NCBI GenBank assembly: GCA_913046795.1
Contig: CAJWTC010000005.1
Coordinates: forward strand, 1-37,455
Direction of reading: 5' to 3'
Source: an uncultured Flammeovirgaceae bacterium
GTDB taxonomy: Bacteria; Bacteroidota; Bacteroidia; Cytophagales; MED-G16
Length of the DNA: 37,455 bases
Shown: positions 21,062 to 31,657 of the stretch, piece after piece
Layout: the number at the start of each line of letters is the position of its first letter
Numbering within the stretch: the first letter of the stretch is position 1
The notes under the pieces: model-generated
The model's database searches: none
What the model saw: the letters and a program-made list of their open reading frames with translations, nothing else
What the model was told of the DNA's origin: nothing
Position numbers and translations under genes: made by a program

Positions 21062-21391
21062 TTACAATTCTAATTCATTTATAGGATTCCAGAAAACCTC
21101 ATTGAAATTTATTATTTGATTATTCTTCATTTGAATTCCTTCTTCCTTAAGAAGTTTATCCATTTTTTTACCTATAAAGTTATGTTTTCCTGTTAGAATC
21201 CCATTCCTGTTTACAACTCTATGTGCTGGAATGGATTTGTCATTATGTGAACTTTTCATTGCCCAGCCAACTACCCTTGCACTTTTAGTTATTCCCAGAT
21301 ACCTTGCGATAGCACCATATGATGTAACTCTTCCTTTCGGAATTAACCTTACCACGTCATAGACGTCTTCAAAAAAATTTGATTTTTTCAA
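21062..21391 (-). CDS. MGMT-family alkyltransferase-like (ATL) protein lacking the acceptor cysteine
   Basis: [25 protein letters not shown]...[11 protein letters not shown]...[21 protein letters not shown] replaces PCHRV. Start trimmed to TTG at 21391 because the listed ORF start lies inside tRNA-Ser. Confidence 0.85.
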   Translation of the reverse strand: MKKSNFFEDVYDVVRLIPKGRVTSYGAIARYLGITKSARVVGWAMKSSHNDKSIPAHRVVNRNGILTGKHNFIGKKMDKLLKEEGIQMKNNQIINFNEVFWNPINELEL

Positions 21392-21404
21392 TTTTTGAGA
21401 TTTG

Positions 21405-21489
21405 CAGAGGAGGAGGGATTCGAACCCCCGGTACCTTGCGGTACAACGGTTTTCAAGACCGCCGCATTCGACCACTCTGCCACTCCTCT
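21405..21489 (-). tRNA. tRNA-Ser(TGA)
   Basis: Reverse strand AGAGGAGTGGCAGAGTGGTCGAATGCGGCGGTCTTGAAAACCGTTGTACCGCAAGGTACCGGGGGTTCGAATCCCTCCTCCTCTG: AGAGGAG/CTCCTCT acceptor, long variable arm, anticodon TGA. Confidence 0.94.
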
Positions 21490-21504
21490 GTTTAATCTTG
21501 GCAG

Positions 21505-21535
21505 CAAAAATATACTAATTAGTAGACTTGCCAAA
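21505..21535 (-). promoter_or_regulatory. Exact Bacteroidetes consensus promoter for tRNA-Ser: TTTG-N19-TATTTTTG
   Basis: Reverse strand TTTG (21535-21532), 19 nt, TATTTTTG (21512-21505); predicted start roughly 10 nt before the tRNA. Confidence 0.7.
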
Positions 21536-21544
21536 AATACCATT

Positions 21545-22465
21545 TTAAATTTTTGCCTTTATTTTTTTTATTGCAATGTCAATACTTGTATTCCACTCGA
21601 AACCTACTAGTATGATCGAAGAGATAACATACACCCATCCCATGTAAACTATTAGGATACCTAAAGAACCATAAAGTTTGTTATAGGTTGGAAAATTATT
21701 AATGTAGAAAGCAAGGGCTAGTGAAATTAAAACACACCCTATTGCAGATATTATTGATCCTGAAGATATAAAAGTCCACCTATTATGGGTAACTGGAGCA
21801 AAATAAAAAATTGATGATACCCCAAGGTAAAAGGATATAAATAATATTGTTATCTTGATAAGCATAATTGTGTAATATTCTATATTATCAAATAAATTAT
21901 AATTTAAAATAATATTTATCAAATAATCTCCAAGAGTCGAGAGAACAATAGCTATCAGTATCACCATAAAAAAGACAAGAGTTAGGATAATAGCAATTAA
22001 TCTTGTCTCAAAGAAACTCCTACTTTCTCTTATTTTATGACAGCTATTAAAAGTTTTAATCAGTGTATTAAATCCGTTTGAAGAGAGGAGTAATGAGAAG
22101 ATAACTCCAAAAGATAATAGCCCACCTCTTTTAGTCTCAACTAAATCAAGGATTGTGTTTTCAGCAATATTATACATATTTAGAGGCATGATCTCTTCAA
22201 GAAAGAAGAGAATTTTTGTGGAATCTATCTCCGGTATTAATGAGTTTATGTAAGGTATTAAGGTGAAGAGGAAAATTATCAACGGGAATGTTGCAATTGT
22301 AAAACTGAATGCAACAGCTAATGATCGTTCGAATATCTCATCTTCTGCCAATTTTTTAATGAATATTTTATAGATATTGTAATATGTTATTTTATTATCA
22401 ACCAAGTATAAGCTCTTGAATAAAGACCTTATAAAATCTACAACTTGCTTCAGTTTATTTTTCAA
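21545..22465 (-). CDS. YihY/BrkB-family inner membrane protein
   Basis: Multi-[26 protein letters not shown]...[27 protein letters not shown]...[29 protein letters not shown]. Confidence 0.88.
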   Translation of the reverse strand: MKNKLKQVVDFIRSLFKSLYLVDNKITYYNIYKIFIKKLAEDEIFERSLAVAFSFTIATFPLIIFLFTLIPYINSLIPEIDSTKILFFLEEIMPLNMYNIAENTILDLVETKRGGLLSFGVIFSLLLSSNGFNTLIKTFNSCHKIRESRSFFETRLIAIILTLVFFMVILIAIVLSTLGDYLINIILNYNLFDNIEYYTIMLIKITILFISFYLGVSSIFYFAPVTHNRWTFISSGSIISAIGCVLISLALAFYINNFPTYNKLYGSLGILIVYMGWVYVISSIILVGFEWNTSIDIAIKKIKAKI

Positions 22466-22865
22466 AACTTTTTATGATTATTTCTTCCAATTTTTTAGGT
22501 AGTCTTACAACTTTATTTTTTTTAAGATTAATAAAGGTAAGTTCAGTTTTACCAATATTTGCTAAAACCTTATTTTCATTAAAAATTTCATATTCAAAAG
22601 TGATTACTGAAGATGGTTTCTCCTTGATGTATGTTTTAACACTAACTAACTCATCGTATTTAAGTGGATGTATAAATTTAGAGTTCATATTTATGACAGG
22701 CATTCCTACTCCCTCATTTTCTAGAGTTCTATATGAAAAACCTAGACTTCTAAATAGTTCAACCCTTGCCACCTCATAGAAGTTGGCATATCTTCCGTAG
22801 TATAAGTATCCCATCTTGTCTGTGTCAGAATATCTTACTCTTAATTCTATTTTGCCGACAATCAT
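22455..22865 (-). CDS. Acyl-CoA thioesterase, YbgC/4HBT hot-dog family
   Basis: ELRVRYSDTDKMGYLYYGRYANFYEVARVELFRSLGFSY. Confidence 0.9.
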   Translation of the reverse strand: MIVGKIELRVRYSDTDKMGYLYYGRYANFYEVARVELFRSLGFSYRTLENEGVGMPVINMNSKFIHPLKYDELVSVKTYIKEKPSSVITFEYEIFNENKVLANIGKTELTFINLKKNKVVRLPKKLEEIIIKSFEK

Positions 22866-23893
22866 TATCTATAAATTTTTCTTTCATTAAGTGCCCTTTG
22901 AAACTTTCTAGCATTGCTATTATGGTCTCTGAGATTTGTGGCAAATGAGTGATAGCCAGAGAAGTCTTCTTTTGCACAGAAAAAAATATAATTGTGTTTT
23001 TCATAATTTAATACTGCATCAATATATTTTTTTGGAGTTAGTCTAATTGGACCGGGAGGTAGTCCCTTATGAATGTAAGTATTGTATGGTGATTTTATTT
23101 TTTTATGTTTATTTAATACCCTTTTTATTGTAAAGTCATTAGCTGCAAAAACAAGGGTCGGATCTGCTTGAAGCCTCATATTTTTATTTAATCTATTAAT
23201 ATAAACTCCAGCAATTCTGTCTGCCTCATCTAACATTCTTGTCTCTGAGGCAACAATGGAGGCTAAAATTATAGATTCCTTTTTATTTAGGTTTATCTTT
23301 TCAAGCTTTTTCAATCTCTCACTATTCCAGAATTTTTCATATTCTGAGTACATCTTATCTACTAAATTTCTTGGTGAAATATTCCAGTAAACTTCATAGG
23401 TATCAGGAAGAAAAATACTAATAATATCTATCTCATTAAATCCTTTATAATTATCAAGATTTTCATATAGATATGTTGTTAAGTCTTCACTCGAAATCTT
23501 TAATTTCTCAGTTATTTTTTCTGCTAGATCATCTATTTTCCTTGCATAACTAAAAGTAATATTTATTGGGGTCTGATTTCCAGACCTCAGCATACTAATC
23601 ATATTATAGTTGGACATATTAGTCTTAACTTTATATGCACCTATTTTAATATTTGTATCATAGTCCATTAATTTACTTAAAACACTAAATGAAATGACAT
23701 CATTAAGGAGTGTATCCTCAATTAACTGGTTTCTTAGCTCATCAAAATTCGTTTCTTCTTTAATAATTATAAATTTTTCAGTTTGATTTATAAGAAAATT
23801 TGGAGCATATAACATCTGATAAACATATACAGTAGATGTAGTGAGTACAGTTGAGAAAATTATAAAGGGTATTAAAATCTTTTTTTTTGTCAT
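22865..23893 (-). CDS. mltG: Endolytic murein transglycosylase MltG
   Basis: SIILASIVASETRMLDEADRIAGVYINRLNKNMRLQADPTLVFA...SPYNTYIHKGLPPGPI. Confidence 0.95.
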   Translation of the reverse strand: MTKKKILIPFIIFSTVLTTSTVYVYQMLYAPNFLINQTEKFIIIKEETNFDELRNQLIEDTLLNDVISFSVLSKLMDYDTNIKIGAYKVKTNMSNYNMISMLRSGNQTPINITFSYARKIDDLAEKITEKLKISSEDLTTYLYENLDNYKGFNEIDIISIFLPDTYEVYWNISPRNLVDKMYSEYEKFWNSERLKKLEKINLNKKESIILASIVASETRMLDEADRIAGVYINRLNKNMRLQADPTLVFAANDFTIKRVLNKHKKIKSPYNTYIHKGLPPGPIRLTPKKYIDAVLNYEKHNYIFFCAKEDFSGYHSFATNLRDHNSNARKFQRALNERKIYR

Positions 23894-23921
23894 GCTATAT
23901 TTACTTGTAAAGATAAAAATA

Positions 23922-24515
23922 ATGATTTTACTTGAACCAGAATATTTGCCAAGAGTAAACTACTTTAAAGATCTCTCGAATAAAAATATTGCATATGAAG
24001 TCAATTTAAAATTTGACAGTTCAAAATTTTTTGATAAGGCCCATCTTTGTAATAAAAATGGGTTTTTTTCAATTAGAGTACCAACAATAATTAAAACTAA
24101 TTCTGAATTTCAAAGAGATATTAAAATAGATTATAAAAAAAATTGGATTAATAGCCATACGCAGTCTCTACAATCTTCTTATGGAAAATTCCCTTACTTT
24201 ATTTTTTATATAGACTCCATTAAGAATATCCTTAACCGTAACCATACTTATTTAGTGGACCTAAATTATGACTTATTGTCACTTTTTTTAGATTTATTAA
24301 ACTTTAACCAAAAACTTTCTAAAACACCTTTAGTTGATATTTTTAGTGATAAAAACACAATATTTAATACTGAAACTAGTTTATCTTCTAATAATGATGT
24401 GCATATAATGAGGAAAGATTTTTTTCTTGGCAAGAATTTTGATTATAAACTTAGTGTACTTGATTTACTTTTTTTAAAAGGACCAGAAAGTGGTTTCTAT
24501 ATAAGAAACTTTTAA
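23922..24515 (+). CDS. WbqC-family protein
   Basis: MILLEPEYLPRVNYFKDL...KNWINSHTQSLQSSYGKFPYFIFYIDSI matches the WbqC-like pattern. ATG at 23922 preferred over the listed 23841 start, which is antisense to mltG. Confidence 0.75.
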   Translation: MILLEPEYLPRVNYFKDLSNKNIAYEVNLKFDSSKFFDKAHLCNKNGFFSIRVPTIIKTNSEFQRDIKIDYKKNWINSHTQSLQSSYGKFPYFIFYIDSIKNILNRNHTYLVDLNYDLLSLFLDLLNFNQKLSKTPLVDIFSDKNTIFNTETSLSSNNDVHIMRKDFFLGKNFDYKLSVLDLLFLKGPESGFYIRNF

Positions 24516-24569
24516 AAAAAAATAATTGTGTTTTTTTACTAAAATAGATTATCCTTACGTATATAAAAT

Positions 24570-27092
24570 ATGGAAGCAAAATTTTCAAATAGAGTTAAAG
24601 AAGTTATATCACTTAGCAGAGAGGAAGCGCTTCGACTTGGTCATGACTATATAGGAACAGAGCACCTGTTATTAGGGGTTATAAGAGAGGGAGAAGGAGT
24701 TGCTATAAGTTTGTTAAAAAAATTAGGAATTAGTCTCGAAGATTTAAGAGCTTCAGTTGAGCATAACACTAAAAATACAAGTGTTACTAATTTAAAAAAT
24801 ATGTCAAATATTCCTCTGACAAGACAGACAGAAAAGGTATTAAAGATAACCTACTTAGAAGCCAAGATTTTTAAAAGTAAATTAATTGGCACTGAGCATC
24901 TTCTTCTATCTATACTTAGAGACGAGGATAATATTGCAACTCAAATATTAGATAAATTTGATGTGACTTATGACGTTGTTAAGGAGCTTTTAGAATATCA
25001 AACTAGCAAGCCCCAAGGTTCTACCTCATCGGAACCTTTGGAAGATGACGACCTGCCAAAATCAAAAGGGCCAATATCACCTTCAAAAAAATCTAAATCT
25101 AAAGAAAAATCAAAAACACCTATACTTGATAATTTTGGTAAAGATCTTACAGAGCTTGCCTCAAAAGACAAATTAGATCCAGTCATTGGAAGAGAGAAAG
25201 AAATAGATAGAGTTGCACAAATACTTACTAGGAGAAAGAAAAATAACCCTATACTTATTGGTGAGCCCGGAGTAGGTAAGACAGCAATTGCAGAGGCATT
25301 AGCTCTTAGGATAACTCAGAAAAAAGTTTCTAGAATTCTTCATAATAAGAGGGTAGTTACTCTTGATCTTGCATCTCTTGTTGCAGGGACTAAATACAGA
25401 GGTCAGTTTGAGGAGAGGATGAAGGCTATAATGACTGAGATAGAAAAATCTGATGATGTAATTTTATTTATTGATGAGCTTCATACTATTGTTGGGGCAG
25501 GTGGAGCCTCTGGCTCATTAGACGCCTCTAATATGTTTAAGCCAGCTCTTGCAAGAGGTGAATTACAATGCATTGGCGCTACAACGTTAGATGAGTACAG
25601 GCAATATGTTGAAAAAGATGGGGCCTTAGCTAGAAGATTTCAAGTAGTGGTGGTAGATCCAACAACTACAGAGGAGACTAAGAATATCCTAGATAATATT
25701 AAGGATAAATACGAATCACACCACAATGTGACGTACTCACAGCAAGCTATTGAAGCTTGCGTCAGCCTTTCTGACAGGTATATAAGTGATAGGTTTTTAC
25801 CAGATAAAGCTATTGATTTAATGGATGAAGCTGGCTCGAGAGTTCATATGCATAATCTTGACGTGCCTGAAGTCATAATCGATATAGAAAATAAAATTGA
25901 GGAGATTAAAAATCAAAAAAATCAAGTAGTTCAAAATCAAAAATATGAAGAAGCAGCTCAGTTACGTGACACTGAAAAGAAATTACTAGCTGAACTTGAT
26001 GTTCAGAAAAAAAAGTGGCTTGAAGAATCAAAGAAGAAGAGACATAAAGTAAATGAAAAAAATATTTCTGAAGTAGTTTCAATGGTTACTGGTATTCCTG
26101 TTGAGAGGATAGCTCAGAATGAAAGTAGCAGACTTTTAGGTATGTCAAAAGAATTATCAAAAGAGGTAATTGGCCAAGATAATGCTATTGATAAGCTAGT
26201 GAGAGCCATTAAAAGAAATAGAGTTGGTCTTAAAGACCCTAAAAAACCAATAGGTTCATTTATATTTTTGGGACCAACTGGAGTTGGAAAGACAGAGCTT
26301 GCTAAAGTTCTTTCAAAATATCTTTTTGACAAAGATGATTCTCTCATCAGAGTAGACATGTCAGAATACATGGAAAAATTTTCAATTTCAAGATTAGTTG
26401 GTGCCCCTCCAGGCTATGTAGGTTATGAAGAAGGAGGTCAACTTAGTGAGAAAGTAAGAAGGAAACCATATAGTATAATTCTTTTAGATGAAATTGAAAA
26501 GGCTCATCCAGACGTTTTCAATTTGTTACTTCAGATTCTTGATGAAGGATTTTTAACTGACGGATTAGGCCATAGAGTTGACTTCAGAAATACTATTATG
26601 ATAATGACTTCAAATATAGGAGCTAGAGATGTTCAGGATTTTGGTGCAGGGATTGGGTTTGAGACAAAGTCAAGAGCTGATAATATTAATGAAAACCTTA
26701 AGTCAACTATTGATAAAGCTTTACAAAGAACTTTTAATCCTGAGTTTATAAATAGACTAGATGATATAATTGTCTTTAACTCTCTTACTAGAGATAATTT
26801 GTATAAAATAATCGATATCAATCTTGAAAAGCTTTATAAAAAAGCTAATGAAATTGGTTATACAATTAAGTTATCAAAAGAATGTAAAGACTTTTTGATT
26901 AAAAAGGGTTACAATCCAAAGTATGGTGCAAGACCATTAGAAAGGGCTATCCAAAAGTATCTTGAAGATGTCCTTGCAGAAGAGATTTTATCTGGTAACT
27001 TGAAAAAAGGAGATATTATAAGTGCTGATTTCGATTCAAAAAAGGAAGAGATTAAAATCAAAAAGTTAGATTCAAAGAAGAAGATTAAGTAA
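24570..27092 (+). CDS. clpC: ATP-dependent Clp protease ATP-binding subunit ClpC
   Basis: Clp N-repeat [25 protein letters not shown]; two AAA+ modules [15 protein letters not shown] and [17 protein letters not shown]-like [18 protein letters not shown]. Confidence 0.97.
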   Translation: MEAKFSNRVKEVISLSREEALRLGHDYIGTEHLLLGVIREGEGVAISLLKKLGISLEDLRASVEHNTKNTSVTNLKNMSNIPLTRQTEKVLKITYLEAKIFKSKLIGTEHLLLSILRDEDNIATQILDKFDVTYDVVKELLEYQTSKPQGSTSSEPLEDDDLPKSKGPISPSKKSKSKEKSKTPILDNFGKDLTELASKDKLDPVIGREKEIDRVAQILTRRKKNNPILIGEPGVGKTAIAEALALRITQKKVSRILHNKRVVTLDLASLVAGTKYRGQFEERMKAIMTEIEKSDDVILFIDELHTIVGAGGASGSLDASNMFKPALARGELQCIGATTLDEYRQYVEKDGALARRFQVVVVDPTTTEETKNILDNIKDKYESHHNVTYSQQAIEACVSLSDRYISDRFLPDKAIDLMDEAGSRVHMHNLDVPEVIIDIENKIEEIKNQKNQVVQNQKYEEAAQLRDTEKKLLAELDVQKKKWLEESKKKRHKVNEKNISEVVSMVTGIPVERIAQNESSRLLGMSKELSKEVIGQDNAIDKLVRAIKRNRVGLKDPKKPIGSFIFLGPTGVGKTELAKVLSKYLFDKDDSLIRVDMSEYMEKFSISRLVGAPPGYVGYEEGGQLSEKVRRKPYSIILLDEIEKAHPDVFNLLLQILDEGFLTDGLGHRVDFRNTIMIMTSNIGARDVQDFGAGIGFETKSRADNINENLKSTIDKALQRTFNPEFINRLDDIIVFNSLTRDNLYKIIDINLEKLYKKANEIGYTIKLSKECKDFLIKKGYNPKYGARPLERAIQKYLEDVLAEEILSGNLKKGDIISADFDSKKEEIKIKKLDSKKKIK

Positions 27093-27834
27093 CTAATCCT
27101 CCATCTACGTTTATTACCTGTCCAGTTATATAAGAAGCTTTTTCAGATGCCAAAAATAGACACAGCTCTGAAACATCGTCTACCCTTCCCGGTCTTTTTA
27201 GAGGAATAGATTCAATCCACTTATCTAGTAATTTTGAACCATCTTTTTTAGTCATATCTGTTTCTATGAACCCAGGAGCAACTGCGTTACATCTAATATT
27301 TCTTGAAGCTAATTCTAAAGCAATAGATTTGGTAAAGCCATTAACTCCAGCCTTAGAAGCGGCATAGTTTGATTGACCAGGATTACCTTTAACACCTACT
27401 ATTGAGCTGATATTAATTATAACACCTTCCCTCTTTCTCATGAATTCTTTAACAGAAGATTTAGTTAAATTAAAGCAAGAGTTGAGATTAATATCTATAA
27501 CTTTTTTCCATGCTTCTTCGTCCATCCTAAGTATTAAATTGTCTTTAGTTATTCCAGCATTATTGATGAGAATATCTAAGCTACCAAAATCATTAATCAC
27601 ATCTTCAACAAGTTTTATGCTTTCTTCAAAATTTGATGCATCTGATTTATATTTTTTAATTTTTAATCCATTTTTTTTAAATTCTTTTTCAATTTTTGCA
27701 GCCTCATCGTCACTAGATAGATAAGTAAAAGCAACATTACAATTTGCATTTACGAATTTCTTAACTATGTCTTTGCCTATACCTTTTGAGCCTCCAGTAA
27801 TTAAAGCGGTTTTATTTTTGAAGTTATATAACAT
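27085..27834 (-). CDS. fabG: 3-oxoacyl-[ACP] reductase (SDR family)
   Basis: [67 protein letters not shown]. Confidence 0.95.
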   Translation of the reverse strand: MLYNFKNKTALITGGSKGIGKDIVKKFVNANCNVAFTYLSSDDEAAKIEKEFKKNGLKIKKYKSDASNFEESIKLVEDVINDFGSLDILINNAGITKDNLILRMDEEAWKKVIDINLNSCFNLTKSSVKEFMRKREGVIINISSIVGVKGNPGQSNYAASKAGVNGFTKSIALELASRNIRCNAVAPGFIETDMTKKDGSKLLDKWIESIPLKRPGRVDDVSELCLFLASEKASYITGQVINVDGGLVT

Positions 27835-27885
27835 ATACTAATATTAATTTTAATACAATTATAAACAAGATATAATAATCAATAG

Positions 27886-27916
27886 TTTTATAATAAGTAA
27901 TAAGACTTTAAATTTG
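27886..27916 (+). promoter_or_regulatory. Putative promoter for lpd: TTTT-N19-TAAATTTG
   Basis: Exact TAnnTTTG at 27909-27916 with a one-mismatch -33 at 19-nt spacing; 12 nt upstream of ATG 27929. Confidence 0.5.
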
Positions 27917-27928
27917 TCAAAAAAAAAT

Positions 27929-29317
27929 ATGTCATATAATTTAATAGTTATTGGATCGGGTCCAGGAGGTTATGTTGCTGCTATAAGAGCATCGCAACTA
28001 GGAATGAAGGTTGCTGTTGTTGAGAAAGAATCACTTGGTGGCATATGTCTTAATTGGGGGTGTATACCAACTAAAGCACTACTAAAAAGTGCTCAGGTAT
28101 TTGATTATGTTAATCACTCAGAAAGCTATGGTATCAAAATTAAAGATTCAAGTATTGATTTTGATTCTATTATTAATAGGAGTAGAGGAGTTGCAGATGG
28201 CATGAGCAAAGGGGTTAATTTTTTAATGAAAAAAAATAAAATTGATATTTTAAAAGGTTTTGGTAAAATTATTTCTAAGAATGAAGTTGAGGTAACAGCT
28301 AATGACAAGAAAAAAAATATTCATAAAACAGAAAATATAATTGTAGCAACCGGAGGAAGACCAAGAGAACTTCAAAATGTTAAAATTGATGGAAAAAAAA
28401 TTATAGAATACAGGAAGGCAATGACGCTAGAAAACCAGCCAAAGAAAATGGTTGTAATTGGCTCAGGTGCAATAGGTTCTGAATTTGCTTACTTTTATAA
28501 TAGTATTGGAACTGATGTTACATTGGTAGAATATCTCCCAAATATTTTACCACTTGAAGATATTGACGTCTCAAAACAACTTGAAAAATCTTTCAAGAAA
28601 GCAGGTGTAAATATTATGACAAATACTGAGGTTCTTTCTGTTGATACTATAGGAAAGGGTTGTAAAGTCAATTTTAAGAGTGGTGATAAAGAAGATGTTA
28701 TTCATTGTGATATTGTACTCTCAGCAGTTGGTGTTCAGACAAATATTGATAATATTGGCCTTGAAGAAAATGGTATAATTATAGAGAATGGAAAAATTAA
28801 TGTAGATGATTATTATCAAACAAATATTGAGGGTGTTTATGCAATCGGAGATGTGGTTAAAGGACCGGCATTAGCACACGTAGCTTCTGCAGAAGGAATA
28901 ATTTGTGTAGAAAAGATAGGAGGTCTAAACCCGAGTGTCTTGAACTATGACAACATACCATCATGTACATATTGCAGTCCTGAGGTTGCATCTGTAGGTT
29001 TTTCTGAAAAGCAGGCTATAGATTTAGGTTATGATATTAAAGTAGGTAAATTTCCATTCACTGCTTCTGGTAAAGCTAATGCTTCTGGTCATTCTGATGG
29101 ATTTGTTAAAGTAATATTTGATAAAAAGTATGGAGAGTGGTTAGGATGTCATATGATTGGTTATAATGTCACAGAGATGATTGCTGAGGTTGTTGCCGCA
29201 AGGAAATTAGAAACTACTGCACATGAAATTATTAAGTCAGTTCATCCCCATCCAACGATGTCAGAGGCAATAATGGAAGCTACTGCCGCTGCATATGATG
29301 AAGTAATTCATTTATAA
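27929..29317 (+). CDS. lpd: Dihydrolipoyl dehydrogenase
   Basis: [41 protein letters not shown] redox disulfide; [16 protein letters not shown] 27929 preferred over TTG 27914. Confidence 0.97.
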   Translation: MSYNLIVIGSGPGGYVAAIRASQLGMKVAVVEKESLGGICLNWGCIPTKALLKSAQVFDYVNHSESYGIKIKDSSIDFDSIINRSRGVADGMSKGVNFLMKKNKIDILKGFGKIISKNEVEVTANDKKKNIHKTENIIVATGGRPRELQNVKIDGKKIIEYRKAMTLENQPKKMVVIGSGAIGSEFAYFYNSIGTDVTLVEYLPNILPLEDIDVSKQLEKSFKKAGVNIMTNTEVLSVDTIGKGCKVNFKSGDKEDVIHCDIVLSAVGVQTNIDNIGLEENGIIIENGKINVDDYYQTNIEGVYAIGDVVKGPALAHVASAEGIICVEKIGGLNPSVLNYDNIPSCTYCSPEVASVGFSEKQAIDLGYDIKVGKFPFTASGKANASGHSDGFVKVIFDKKYGEWLGCHMIGYNVTEMIAEVVAARKLETTAHEIIKSVHPHPTMSEAIMEATAAAYDEVIHL

Positions 29318-30181
29318 ATTATTTTTTACTTGCTCTCCGATATTGGCTGGTGATTCAGCAACAATCAATCCACATTCTCTCATTATCTGCATTTTTGCTG
29401 CAGCTGTATCATCTTTACCTCCGATTATAGCCCCAGCATGGCCCATTCTTTTTCCTTTAGGAGCGGTCTGACCCGCTATAAAACCTACAACTGGTTTTTT
29501 GTTTCCATTTTCTTTAATCCATTTTGAAGCTTCTGCTTCATAATTTCCTCCTATTTCTCCTATCATGACTATTCCATCAGTACCATCATCATCCATAAAT
29601 AATTTTATAGCATCTAAAGTTGAAGTGCCAACAATTGGATCTCCTCCAATTCCAATTGCAGTAGAGATACCAAAGCCAGATTTTACTACCTGATCCGCAG
29701 CTTCATAGGTCAAGGTACCTGACTTTGATATTATACCTATATTTCCTTTTTTAAATACAAAACCTGGCATAATACCTACTTTTGCTTCTTCTGGAGTTAT
29801 TATTCCAGGACAATTGGGTCCAATAAGAGTACTATTAGAGTTCTTAATCTGAGATTTTACCCTAATCATATCTTTAACAGGAATTCCCTCAGTAATTGCT
29901 ACAATTACATCAATGTCAGAGTCGATAGACTCTAATATAGCATCTGCTGCAAAAGCTGGTGGAACAAAAATTATTGATACGTTAGCTCCTGTATCTTTTT
30001 TAGCATCATAAACAGTATTATAAACTGGTTTTTGAAGATGTTGATTTCCTCCTTTTCCTGGTGTCACTCCTCCTACTACATTTGTTCCATATTCTATCAT
30101 TTGAGTAGCATGGAAAGTTCCTTCTGATCCAGTGAATCCTTGAACAATAACGTTAGAATTTTTATTAACTAGTATGCTCAT
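29312..30181 (-). CDS. sucD: Succinyl-CoA ligase [ADP-forming] alpha subunit
   Basis: [54 protein letters not shown]. Confidence 0.97.
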   Translation of the reverse strand: MSILVNKNSNVIVQGFTGSEGTFHATQMIEYGTNVVGGVTPGKGGNQHLQKPVYNTVYDAKKDTGANVSIIFVPPAFAADAILESIDSDIDVIVAITEGIPVKDMIRVKSQIKNSNSTLIGPNCPGIITPEEAKVGIMPGFVFKKGNIGIISKSGTLTYEAADQVVKSGFGISTAIGIGGDPIVGTSTLDAIKLFMDDDGTDGIVMIGEIGGNYEAEASKWIKENGNKKPVVGFIAGQTAPKGKRMGHAGAIIGGKDDTAAAKMQIMRECGLIVAESPANIGEQVKNNL

Positions 30182-30185
30182 TTAA

Positions 30186-30662
30186 CTATTTTTGGCTCAA
30201 ATATAAGTCACTAAATTCCCTAACACAACCATATCCTCCTTTTGATTCTAGAATTAAAGACACTTTATCTTTAACTGGATCTGAAGCGTCAGCAGGACAA
30301 GCGCTAAATCCAACAATATTTATTATACTCATGTCGTTTATATCATCTCCAATAAAAGCTACTTCTTCAATCAAGATCTTTTCATTGTTCATCCATTCAA
30401 GTAGAACCTTATCTTTAGGATCATTTCCAACATAACAGTGATCTATCCCTAGATAAGAAGCTCTAGATTTTATCCCATCTCCTTTCTCTGAGTGGCTAAT
30501 TATTCCTATTTTAACATTATGTTTAATTAATTCATAGATTCCTACTCCATCCTTTGCATTATATCTTTTTGATTCAACACCATTTTCATCAATATAAATA
30601 CCGTTATCAGTCATGGTCCCATCAACATCTAATACAAGCAATTTTATTTTAGGGATTTTCAT
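30186..30662 (-). CDS. KdsC-type HAD phosphatase (KDO-8-phosphate phosphatase family)
   Basis: LLVLDVDGTMTDNGIYIDENGVESKRYNAKDGVGI; VAFIGDDINDMSIINIVGFSACPADA. Confidence 0.93.
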   Translation of the reverse strand: MKIPKIKLLVLDVDGTMTDNGIYIDENGVESKRYNAKDGVGIYELIKHNVKIGIISHSEKGDGIKSRASYLGIDHCYVGNDPKDKVLLEWMNNEKILIEEVAFIGDDINDMSIINIVGFSACPADASDPVKDKVSLILESKGGYGCVREFSDLYLSQK

Positions 30663-31657
30663 ATTAGATTTCTATTTACAGCCTTACAAATAGGTTTTAG
30701 AGAGTCATACATATCATTAAATTCTTTGAAATTAAGTTGTTGAGACGCATCAGATAAAGCTTTTGATGGATTGGGATGACTTTCTATTAATAGACCATCA
30801 ATTCCCATAGCAACACAGGCTCTAGTCAGATCCGGGACCCCATAGCTGTAACCCATAGCATGGCTTGTGTCAAGTATTATTGGTAAATTAGTGTGTTCTT
30901 TTAGGAATGAAACACCACATAGGTCAAGAGTAAACCTAGTCTTTGTCTCAAATGTCCTAATCCCCCTCTCACATAACATAACATTTGGATTGCCTTCTGA
31001 TAAAATAAATTCTGCTGCTTGTACAAACTCCTGAAGATTTGAACCAAATCCTCTTTTAAGAAGAACAGGTTTTTTTTGCTTTCCTGTCTCTCTTAGAATT
31101 CCGTGATCATACATGGCTTTAGCCCCTATCTGTATTATGTCTGTATATTCAATAATATCTCCAACATGGGATGCGTCTTTAACTTCAGATATTATATTAA
31201 AACCATATTTATCTCTTATATCCGATAACATCTTTAATCCTTCAAGTCCAAGACCTTGGAACGAATATGGTGATGTTCTTGGTTTAAAACATCCTGCTCT
31301 AAGCGTGGTTAATCCGTTTTCTTTTAATAATTCAGCACACTTTTCTATTTGATTCTTACTTTCTATTGAACAGGGACCTGTTATCATTAAAGTATTCTGA
31401 CTATCTCCACCAACTTCAATATTATTTATTTTAACCTTTCTTGTTTCTTTATTATACTTTTTACTTGACAATTGAATGTCGCTATCTATAATAAACGACT
31501 TATCAACTTTATTTTCATATTTTTTGGGTAATATATTATTTTTAGAAGAGGTTATAATTATATATTTACTTTCATCATATATGAGTTTTCCACTTATATC
31601 ATTTGCTATATCTACTGCAGATTCTTTTCTAATATTTTCTTTAAGATGAACTATCAT
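30659..31657 (-). CDS. 3-deoxy-7-phosphoheptulonate (DAHP) synthase, type I-beta, with N-terminal regulatory-like domain
   Basis: MITGPCSIES; RAGCFKPRTSPYSFQGLGLEGLKML; QIGAKAM; PVLLKRGF; LCERGIRTFETKTRFTLDL; DTSHAMGYSYGVPDLTRACVAMGIDGLLIESHPNPSKALSD; about 90-aa N-terminal extension. Confidence 0.92.
   Translation of the reverse strand: MIVHLKENIRKESAVDIANDISGKLIYDESKYIIITSSKNNILPKKYENKVDKSFIIDSDIQLSSKKYNKETRKVKINNIEVGGDSQNTLMITGPCSIESKNQIEKCAELLKENGLTTLRAGCFKPRTSPYSFQGLGLEGLKMLSDIRDKYGFNIISEVKDASHVGDIIEYTDIIQIGAKAMYDHGILRETGKQKKPVLLKRGFGSNLQEFVQAAEFILSEGNPNVMLCERGIRTFETKTRFTLDLCGVSFLKEHTNLPIILDTSHAMGYSYGVPDLTRACVAMGIDGLLIESHPNPSKALSDASQQLNFKEFNDMYDSLKPICKAVNRNLI

Noticed and set aside
21392-21475. 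N-terminal extension [24 protein letters not shown] of the MGMT-like ORF
   Set aside because: It is a translation of tRNA-Ser(TGA), not protein-coding sequence.
23841-23921. Upstream start of the WbqC-family ORF at 23841
   Set aside because: This part is antisense to the mltG signal-anchor region; MILLEPEYLPRV at 23922 matches the family start.
24998-26821. Reverse-strand ORFs opposite clpC
   Set aside because: Antisense shadows of ClpC with no independent signals.
29312-30181. sucD without adjacent sucC considered as an anomaly
   Set aside because: Separation of sucC and sucD is, to my recollection, usual in Flavobacteriia, so not treated as a finding.
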